Assembly: GCA_005779435.1 (NCBI GenBank)
Contig: SXJH01000175.1
Coordinates: forward strand, 1-18,973
Length of the DNA stretch: 18,973 nucleotides
From: Nitrosomonas sp.
Lineage (GTDB): Bacteria; Pseudomonadota; Gammaproteobacteria; Burkholderiales; Nitrosomonadaceae
Direction of reading: 5' to 3'
Shown: one piece after another, positions 13,514 through 18,973 of the stretch
How positions within the stretch are numbered: position 1 is the first letter of the stretch
Layout: each line of letters starts with the position of its first letter
Translations under genes and position numbers: made by a program
The notes under the pieces: generated by a model
What the model was told of the DNA's origin: nothing
Seen by the model: the letters and a program-made list of their open reading frames with translations, nothing else
Database searches by the model: none

Positions 13514-16246
13514 TTATGGAACTGGGTTTTGTTGTGCTGCCGTCAAACCTGCCTTCCATGCATCCGGCAGATGTTGCACCCAACCATTGTAGATATTGGG
13601 TATCGCATAAATTCCCTGACCGCCCATACCTGCCAGACTAACAACTTTGTCATCGGTTGGAACGGATTTGTCGGCGACCATGGATATCCGTCCCGCGATG
13701 CTTGAGTTGGCCGGATTATTCAAATCCACATCGACAACAATGAGCTGATTGGAAAACTTACTGGTGACATATGCATAATATCCCCCACCTTGCTTGGCGC
13801 CGAAATTAACGCCGTGACAACCGGGGTCGCAAGGCAACATTGCCACAACTCTATCGAGTTGAGTGTCGATGATGGTAATACTGCCGCCGGTATTCGCTGT
13901 AACCACCACGCGCCCTGTCGGATCGACCGGTGTTTGAATCGGCAATACGCCTACTGTTACCAATCCGTCGCCGTCACGATCTTTGACGGTATCCGGCCCG
14001 GTCGGGCTAACCGGATCATAGTCGGCGATCAGGTTGATGGTTTTGATCAGCGTGCCGTCCAATCCGGTTACGTTCATCGAATGATCCAGCAGATTAGTGG
14101 TATAGACTTTATCGATACCGACACCAACAGCCAATGGATGCGGCTCTGCCGGGAATACACCGCCGGAACCCGTACGCGCCACAATCTCACCGGAATCGGT
14201 ATCGTAGAGACCGATATCGGAGGTAATCACGTTCGGTGTCACAACCAATTTACCATCGGCCGTTACCCAATGTCCATGCGGGCCAGCAGCAGTTTGGCCC
14301 GGCAATTGCGTCATGATCATCGGTTGCGGCGTCATGGTGCCTGCCGGAATAATCCGAATACCATTTTCACCATTGATAGCCACGGTAATATCGTCGTTGG
14401 TTGGGATCGTAATCACATGCGACGGCGTATTGCCGATTTGAATGTTATTGATCAACGACCCATCTTCGCGATTGATAAACGTCAATTTATCGTCAAACCA
14501 TTGCGTTTGGAAAACAACCGACTGCTCCCGGTTACTCCACATATTATGCGGATGATTCATATTGATTTGAGGCAAGGCAATTTTGCGTTTGATAGTCCAG
14601 GTGGCGGCATCCAAAACGGTGATCGTACCCGGCTTGGTTTTACCGGCGGTTTTCTCAAACTGCGTATTGATCCATACCTCGCCGACACCCGGTGTCGTGG
14701 GTTTAAACAGGCTGGCGAGCTTCACATCCTGACCGTAACGCGCTTCCAGCACATCTTTTAAATTAACCACCGCACCGCCCGAGATACGAACCGCTACGCT
14801 CGGATAATTAGGATGCCAAGGCTTGGTCGAAGTGTAGTCTTGCCAGTTTTCCTGAACCGTGGCGACAAAGAAAGTCCTCAACAAACGCGTCGCCAAATCG
14901 CTACTGGTCGGCAAGCCATTGATACCTGTTACGATATCGATCGACTCACCCAAATCCAATCCCTCGGTTGCCGGATCGTCGACGATGACCGCACCGAACA
15001 TATACGGGTGAATCCTGCAAGTAAATACATACAAGCCCGGCACATCCAATTTCAAAATCGCGCCGCCTTTATAAGCTTTGGTCTGGCTGAACGGGATTAC
15101 GCGGTGATCGCCATGATCCGGATCGTTAGCGCCGCTTGGCCAAAGCAGTGTCGTTATGGTATGCACCGCATTGGTTTCCGACATGATGAAATGTACACTG
15201 CCGCCGGGAGGAATGACTTCCAGAGACCGTGTTTTTGTGATCGGACTCAAAATATCGCTGCGTATACTTCTGAACCATCGGCCAGGCTCGTCGGTGATTT
15301 CAAATGTTACCAAGCCGGGATCATCGGTAAACGGATTCAGGAAAATATGCCCGCTGGGCGATGCGCCGGCAATGCTGGCACCGGATTCTCCTGCAGCAAC
15401 GACATGAAACTTCCCTGCCATACCCGCTTCCATATGAGAAAACAAGTGGCAATGATATTGCCAGTAACCGGTTCCAACGCCAGAACCGGCTTTAATGGTA
15501 AAGGTATGGCTATCTACGCCATCTTTGAGCATTTTAACGTCGATCATTTCTTTACTGTTCCGATCAGGCCAGCGATGTGCGTGCAAATGCCAGGTATGGC
15601 CGGGTCCGAGCGAAAGAATATGAAAGCGTACCAAGTCGTCTTTTACAGCACCCAGCGTAGGATTCGTCCATAAAGGTATCTGATTTCCGTTGACCATTTC
15701 CGCGCCCCAGAAAGTTGAGCCGATCATGAACATCACGATCTCTTTATCCAGATCCGCACGTTTGGTAGGTACGATGTTACCTATTTCATCGATAAAACTA
15801 TCGATTGCGCCATTTGGGTTGTCGACAACGAGCGCGCCAAACAAGCCAACCATATGCGAGTCTTTATCGTAGTATGGAAAAACACCCACTTGATCGGCGG
15901 CATAAGCAAAGCTGCGTGTATCGCCAGGCGAGACCTCGATACTTCCTGGCGTCAAGCCGACCTTCAATTGCGTATTGTTGGTCAGCGTTACATTCAATAC
16001 ATCGCCTTGTTTAACAAACACGGTTGGACCGGGGATGGTCGCTTCGTTCGGATACGTTGGCGTCGACCCCTCGCTACTGGTATGACTCAACATTCTGTAG
16101 GCATGCTGCCCATTCGGCAATGTCTGTGCCGCCAGGTGAATATTGTGCGTTGCCGCCAATGCAAGATTGGATAACCAAAGCATCGTAAACAACGTTAAGC
16201 AGGTCAAAATAGTTTTAATCTGTGAACCAGAAATATGCGGTTTCAT
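13514..16246 (-). CDS. Large multicopper oxidase subunit with extra blue-copper domain and beta-propeller (module 2)
   Basis: This 910-residue exported protein is a paralogue of the module-1 large subunit with the same order of parts. The signal peptide spans about 1-32. Degenerate domain 1 reads GVFPYYDKD where active domains have the YHDH motif. Ligand-bearing domain 2 has HTWHLHAH (H217, H220, H222) and HCHLFSHMEAGM (H265, C266, H267, H271, M276). Domain 3 has H362, C410, H413, M416 (CRIHPYM). The C-terminal beta-propeller carries DRDGDG and CDPGCH (806-811). Similarity to the other copy is moderate at the N-terminus and very high in the last propeller blades. AAAGGA precedes the ATG. It lies 30 bases after its small partner and almost certainly shares its transcript. 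I infer that it supplies the type-1 copper and half of the trinuclear site in a heteromeric oxidase. Confidence 0.85.
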   Translation of the reverse strand: MKPHISGSQIKTILTCLTLFTMLWLSNLALAATHNIHLAAQTLPNGQHAYRMLSHTSSEGSTPTYPNEATIPGPTVFVKQGDVLNVTLTNNTQLKVGLTPGSIEVSPGDTRSFAYAADQVGVFPYYDKDSHMVGLFGALVVDNPNGAIDSFIDEIGNIVPTKRADLDKEIVMFMIGSTFWGAEMVNGNQIPLWTNPTLGAVKDDLVRFHILSLGPGHTWHLHAHRWPDRNSKEMIDVKMLKDGVDSHTFTIKAGSGVGTGYWQYHCHLFSHMEAGMAGKFHVVAAGESGASIAGASPSGHIFLNPFTDDPGLVTFEITDEPGRWFRSIRSDILSPITKTRSLEVIPPGGSVHFIMSETNAVHTITTLLWPSGANDPDHGDHRVIPFSQTKAYKGGAILKLDVPGLYVFTCRIHPYMFGAVIVDDPATEGLDLGESIDIVTGINGLPTSSDLATRLLRTFFVATVQENWQDYTSTKPWHPNYPSVAVRISGGAVVNLKDVLEARYGQDVKLASLFKPTTPGVGEVWINTQFEKTAGKTKPGTITVLDAATWTIKRKIALPQINMNHPHNMWSNREQSVVFQTQWFDDKLTFINREDGSLINNIQIGNTPSHVITIPTNDDITVAINGENGIRIIPAGTMTPQPMIMTQLPGQTAAGPHGHWVTADGKLVVTPNVITSDIGLYDTDSGEIVARTGSGGVFPAEPHPLAVGVGIDKVYTTNLLDHSMNVTGLDGTLIKTINLIADYDPVSPTGPDTVKDRDGDGLVTVGVLPIQTPVDPTGRVVVTANTGGSITIIDTQLDRVVAMLPCDPGCHGVNFGAKQGGGYYAYVTSKFSNQLIVVDVDLNNPANSSIAGRISMVADKSVPTDDKVVSLAGMGGQGIYAIPNIYNGWVQHLPDAWKAGLTAAQQNPVP

Positions 16247-16276
16247 TTTTCTATCCTTTTATGAGACATATTCTTA

Positions 16277-17332
16277 TTAGGGCGCGACGTTAAAACTACC
16301 CGTCATATTTTGCGCGATGCCTGCGAAGGTACTATCCAAGTAAACTGTGCTGGTACTGGCTTGGATAGCCACCACATGCTTCTCGAGCGGCCCTATCGCT
16401 TTTTCTTCTATTAAGGTTTGTGTAATGGGATCGGGCCAGCTATACCCTGGAAGCCGGAATTGATGAAAATTCGTTCCCAATGCAATCAAATGAAACCGGA
16501 CATTGCTTCCGGCTTGAGCGGTCAGCGCCGGATTGGACCAAACGGGTGTTTGTTTGCCGGTTTGTGTATCGATCACTGTGCCCGCAAAAGTATCATCCAT
16601 CATGTATAGCACATAGTCCTTTTTGATGCTCGACAGCGGCACTGACTGAATGCTGCCGTTCTGATTGACAGCCACTGTTTTGGCTACCGGATTGACGATC
16701 AATGCACCGAATAATCCTTTATCTTCGGCACCGTTATGCGTACTCATATTGTGGTCGTGATAAGGCCATGTTCCCGCTGTGCCCACGGCTGCATTCCAAC
16801 GGTAAGTATACGACTGCACCAATGTTGCACCTTCGTCTTGAAATAAGTTGATATATTTGAGCGTGCCGTCACTGACAATATCGTAATGCACGCCATGCAC
16901 GTGCAAGCTGACGTTTTCATGCAAATCGATCTTGTCGGGATTGGGAATGGAGTTATACAAGGTAATTTCCGCCACATCGCCTTCATCCATGATGATGGTC
17001 GGGCCGGGAATAATCGCCGCCGTGCTGTAGCGCGAGGTGATATCCGATGTTTGACCTTGCGGATTGGTAACTTCATGCCGCAACATCCGGTAAGCGAGAT
17101 ATTCGTATTGTGGATACGGTTTATCGGCGTACATTTCTATCCGATGGAAATTTCCGGTCACGCTTCCCTGCGCCGCAACATTTCCTGCAAAAAAGAAAAT
17201 TGCACTCAATATTGCAAACAAGCAAACGGTTAACCATGTTGCCGGTTTATAACGGATTTCCTCTTTTTGGCGCGCGTGCCTTGACGTCTGCAAAACACTC
17301 ACCAAAAGCTCTGCACAAGCTTTGTGATTCAT
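16277..17332 (-). CDS. Small multicopper oxidase subunit, domain-1 ligand donor (module 2)
   Basis: This 351-residue exported protein is a paralogue of the module-1 small subunit. Domain 1 (about 60-215) keeps HVHGVH (H144, H146) and GTWPYHDHN (H192, H194). Domain 2 (about 232-351) has lost its copper ligands: HQFRLPGY stands where HxxHLHxH is expected, and YLDSTFA where HCH is expected. ATG 17332 is chosen over the longer frame from 17404 because GGGAGGG lies eight bases before it, whereas nothing suitable precedes 17404. The start gives a charged N-terminal region of about 30 residues, then a hydrophobic export segment (31-50) and likely cleavage at VAA-QG. It opens the module-2 operon and is followed after 30 bases by its large partner. 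Confidence 0.83.
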   Translation of the reverse strand: MNHKACAELLVSVLQTSRHARQKEEIRYKPATWLTVCLFAILSAIFFFAGNVAAQGSVTGNFHRIEMYADKPYPQYEYLAYRMLRHEVTNPQGQTSDITSRYSTAAIIPGPTIIMDEGDVAEITLYNSIPNPDKIDLHENVSLHVHGVHYDIVSDGTLKYINLFQDEGATLVQSYTYRWNAAVGTAGTWPYHDHNMSTHNGAEDKGLFGALIVNPVAKTVAVNQNGSIQSVPLSSIKKDYVLYMMDDTFAGTVIDTQTGKQTPVWSNPALTAQAGSNVRFHLIALGTNFHQFRLPGYSWPDPITQTLIEEKAIGPLEKHVVAIQASTSTVYLDSTFAGIAQNMTGSFNVAP

Positions 17333-17340
17333 TTCCAATG

Positions 17341-17347
17341 CCCTCCC
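17341..17347 (-). promoter_or_regulatory. Shine-Dalgarno site that sets the module-2 small-subunit start
   Basis: The minus strand reads GGGAGGG, eight bases before ATG 17332. It is the strongest ribosome-binding site in the window and corresponds to the GGGAGG before the module-1 small subunit. Confidence 0.7.
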
Positions 17348-17499
17348 GTGATAGTTATCAATTTGTCTGCGTAATGAATTTATTACATTCTTATGCCACT
17401 TCATTTTTCATTATCACACATCTTGTTGTGTATAAAATGATGTCTCTTTGCATTGCCGATCGATACATTAACTGATTGTAACTCAATGAATTAGCTGTT

Positions 17500-17533
17500 A
17501 AAAAAACACCCCATGGGCATACCAACGGGGTGT
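17500..17533 (-). terminator. Intrinsic terminator after the outer-membrane protein gene
   Basis: On the minus strand ACACCCC pairs with GGGGTGT (7 bp) around a 14-base loop and is followed directly by a run of T (A run at 17500-17506 on the plus strand). It lies about 160 bases past the stop codon at 17693, so the transcript has a long 3' end. It separates the outer-membrane protein gene from the oxidase modules. Confidence 0.75.
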
Positions 17534-17692
17534 CAAGGCTTCGTCAGGATCTCATACTCTTCTGGCAAACACTGGCGAAGCTACTACGGAGCAACTAACT
17601 TAGTAACAAAAATCAGTATCGATTACTTGCGCATCGACTGCCGATAGCAAACGAACACCCTTTATTCGCCTGCCACACGCATTGATTTTTGT

Positions 17693-18613
17693 TTAGAAAC
17701 CAATACCAACGTAACCACCGACTGTCATGCCATCGATTTTGACGCCATCGGATTTACCGGCCGATAACTGATAGCGACCATCGATACCAACATAGAAATT
17801 CTTCCAGACGTTGTAATCAATACCTGCGCCAAACTGTACGCCCGGTGTCAAATAAGTGATCGCTTCCGTTGTGGGGCTTACGACATGAATCGCCAATCCC
17901 ATCGGGATAATCCAAGGCCTCACTTTCGATCCTTCAAAGAACCGGATCTTCGGCGATGCAGTCAATGTAAATTGGCTAACCGTTACGCTACGCGGATTCA
18001 ATGCGCCGCCCGCCAGCATAGTGGGGTTGTTGGCTAAAGCATTGCCCTGAACGTTGTTGGCAAAATTCTTGTACTCAAACATTAATTCCGCAGAGACCGA
18101 CGTTCTAGGTAACAACCCCCAAACATTGTTAGTCAAATTCCAATCGAGACCGGCGCCGGTATACCATCCATCTTTGTCGGCCTGGTCTTGCGCACCGACA
18201 GGCGCCACATCGCTACGAATACTCGATCCATCTCGTCTCGTCATTGCGTGAGTGAAGCCGCCTCGGAAAAATACCATATTATCCTTGCGTCGTTCGACAT
18301 CGCCCCCCGAAGCATTTGCCCGATTTTCCGTGGTGGCTTTCGCTTGTTCAATGGTGTTTACTTTCTGGACGGTTTGATTGGTCGTTTGCTCTAGAACATT
18401 CACCTTTTCGGTTACTTTTTGAGCAGATTGCGTAGATTCTGTTTTAACTTTTTCCAATTCCATCTGAATTGCCTGCAGCTTTTCTTCCAGCAGCTTGATT
18501 CTGCGCGCCGCATCGTCAGCCAAAACTTGAGGCGACGCCAATACGATCGCTACAAAAAAAGAACCCGCAGCAACGCGAGAGGCCATCCGCATTCTGTCAT
18601 ATAATTTCCCCAC
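17693..18613 (-). CDS. Coiled-coil plus beta-barrel outer-membrane protein
   Basis: This is a 306-residue exported protein. Residues 1-32 form a signal peptide (cleavage at VLA-DD). Residues about 34-95 form a charged heptad-like coiled coil (RRIKLLEEKLQAIQMELEKV, then VNVLEQTTNQTV). Residues about 110-306 are alternating amphipathic strands ending in GGYVGIGF, whose terminal phenylalanine is the usual signal for outer-membrane barrel assembly. I do not recognise a named family. The barrel is small, like OmpW or OmpA-type barrels. The start is GTG 18613, with AAAGGAG six bases before it; ATG 18592 is an alternative. The gene lies upstream of the oxidase modules on the same strand but is separated from them by a terminator. 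A perfect FNR box at the -41.5 position suggests low-oxygen induction. A partnership with the oxidases is only suggested by proximity. Confidence 0.8.
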   Translation of the reverse strand: MGKLYDRMRMASRVAAGSFFVAIVLASPQVLADDAARRIKLLEEKLQAIQMELEKVKTESTQSAQKVTEKVNVLEQTTNQTVQKVNTIEQAKATTENRANASGGDVERRKDNMVFFRGGFTHAMTRRDGSSIRSDVAPVGAQDQADKDGWYTGAGLDWNLTNNVWGLLPRTSVSAELMFEYKNFANNVQGNALANNPTMLAGGALNPRSVTVSQFTLTASPKIRFFEGSKVRPWIIPMGLAIHVVSPTTEAITYLTPGVQFGAGIDYNVWKNFYVGIDGRYQLSAGKSDGVKIDGMTVGGYVGIGF

Positions 18614-18664
18614 ATCATTCTCCTTTGATTTAATGTAATTTTTCTAGCTATTGTTCAGTATTCG

Positions 18665-18713
18665 AAGAAGGATGATAGAGAAACGTTAAAATAGCGGCTT
18701 TGATCTGTATCAA
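18665..18713 (-). promoter_or_regulatory. Predicted class II FNR-type promoter of the outer-membrane protein gene
   Basis: The FNR box at 18700-18713 is centred at 18706.5. The minus strand reads TATCAT at 18672-18677, a good minus-10 hexamer. If that occupies -12 to -7, transcription starts at 18665 and the box centre is exactly -41.5, the classical position for FNR activation. The leader would be about 51 bases before the GTG at 18613. Confidence 0.6.
18700..18713. promoter_or_regulatory. Perfect FNR box, TTGAT-N4-ATCAA
   Basis: TTGATCTGTATCAA matches the FNR/ANR consensus at all ten fixed positions. It lies between divergent genes: 36 bases before the aat ATG and 87 bases before the outer-membrane protein start. 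It could also be read by nitric-oxide-sensing Dnr/Nnr relatives, which share this site. Confidence 0.65.
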
Positions 18714-18748
18714 TTTTGTTCCAATCAATATCGACTTTCGAAATTCCG

Positions 18749-18973
18749 ATGAGACCCGACACGCACATTCACGCTTCATTTCCGCCTGTGGAAACTGCAC
18801 TGGCCGAGCCCAACGGTTTGCTGGCCGTCGGTGGGGATCTTTCGCCGCAGCGCTTACTGGAAGCGTATCGCAAAGGCATTTTTCCTTGGTTTAACGAGGA
18901 CGATCCGATTCTTTGGTGGAGTCCCGATCCGCGTATGGTGTTATTTCCGCACGAACTGAAAATATCGCGCTCG
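18749..18973 (+). CDS. aat: Leucyl/phenylalanyl-tRNA-protein transferase, N-terminal part (runs off the window)
   Basis: The first 75 residues are present, and the frame is open to the window edge. The protein contains the family's N-terminal signature: FPPVETALAEPNGLLAVGGD, then YRKGIFPWF and ILWWSPDPRMVLFP. The enzyme transfers leucine or phenylalanine from tRNA to the N-terminus of proteins that begin with Arg or Lys, marking them for ClpAP degradation (N-degron pathway, cytoplasm). The start is ATG 18749; an in-frame stop lies at 18701-18703, and the ribosome-binding site is weak. It diverges from the outer-membrane protein gene and shares the control region that holds the FNR box. Confidence 0.95.
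   Translation, partial: MRPDTHIHASFPPVETALAEPNGLLAVGGDLSPQRLLEAYRKGIFPWFNEDDPILWWSPDPRMVLFPHELKISRS

Larger units (their letters stand above)
17333..17692. other. Gap between the outer-membrane protein gene and module 2
   Basis: These 360 bases hold no gene that I can support. The right part (17534-17692) is a 3' untranslated stretch after the outer-membrane protein gene. A terminator follows at 17500-17533. The left part (17348-17499) should contain the module-2 promoter. There is an inverted repeat ACACA-N6-TGTGT near 17418 and a TATACA minus-10-like string just upstream of it on the minus strand, but no convincing minus-35 element. Confidence 0.5.

Noticed and set aside
9323..17332. Nitrous oxide reductase or NirK-type nitrite reductase
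   Set aside because: NosZ has no HCHxxxHxxxxM oxidase motif and has propeller before cupredoxin. NirK has no trinuclear-type HLH plus HCH pair of this form. The split ligand pattern fits laccase-type multicopper oxidases better.
17333..17404. Longer start for the module-2 small subunit at ATG 17404
   Set aside because: No ribosome-binding site precedes it, while GGGAGGG lies eight bases before ATG 17332, as in the other module.
18700..18894. Plus-strand open frame of 64 residues overlapping the start of aat
   Set aside because: It is in a different frame from the clear aat protein and shows no similarity to anything I recognise.
1..18973. CRISPR arrays, tRNA or rRNA genes
   Set aside because: I saw no regularly spaced direct repeats and no cloverleaf or rRNA-like sequence on either strand.

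Overview
The window looks like a chromosomal stretch of a Gram-negative betaproteobacterium. A Nitrosomonas-type ammonia oxidiser is my best guess, from the moderate GC content, the two-domain multicopper oxidase relatives and the large Nfn-like flavoprotein. No ammonia-oxidation gene is present, so this is inference only.

Layout. (1) The left edge holds the 5' end of an IS1595-family transposase on the minus strand, then a perfect hairpin. (2) 315-4219 (+) is a tightly overlapping three-gene glycan-export operon: wzm (permease), wzt (ATPase with a C-terminal glycan-recognition region) and a fused SAM methyltransferase/GNAT acetyltransferase. The last probably modifies the exported glycan, perhaps its chain end. 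(3) 4249-9058 (-) holds a REC-EAL cyclic-di-GMP phosphodiesterase followed by a 1182-residue iron-sulfur flavoprotein. The flavoprotein resembles a one-chain fusion of the two subunits of NfnAB (GltD-like plus FNR/PyrK-like). (4) 9222-9306 holds two perfect inverted repeats, one a bidirectional terminator. (5) 9323-17332 (-) is the most interesting part: two tandem copies of a two-gene module, small cupredoxin protein then large cupredoxin/beta-propeller protein. (6) 17693-18613 (-) encodes a coiled-coil plus beta-barrel outer-membrane protein. Its promoter region carries a perfect FNR box at exactly -41.5 from a predicted start site. (7) The right edge holds the 5' end of aat (+).

How the main system may work. 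In each module the small protein keeps the copper ligands of cupredoxin domain 1 (HxHG and YHDH) but has lost those of domain 2. The large protein has lost the domain-1 ligands but keeps those of domain 2 (HxxHLH and HCHxxxHxxxxM). Neither protein alone can build a laccase-type trinuclear copper centre; together they can. I infer an obligate heteromeric multicopper oxidase, derived from a homomeric two-domain enzyme in which the cluster lies between subunits. The large protein adds a third cupredoxin domain with its own type-1 copper set and a C-terminal YVTN-type beta-propeller with a CxxxCH motif. All four proteins have export signals. The substrate is unknown.

Regulatory signals: a perfect TGTGA-N6-TCACA site lies upstream of module 1, and the FNR box lies upstream of the outer-membrane protein gene. 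Both suggest control by Crp/Fnr-family regulators.
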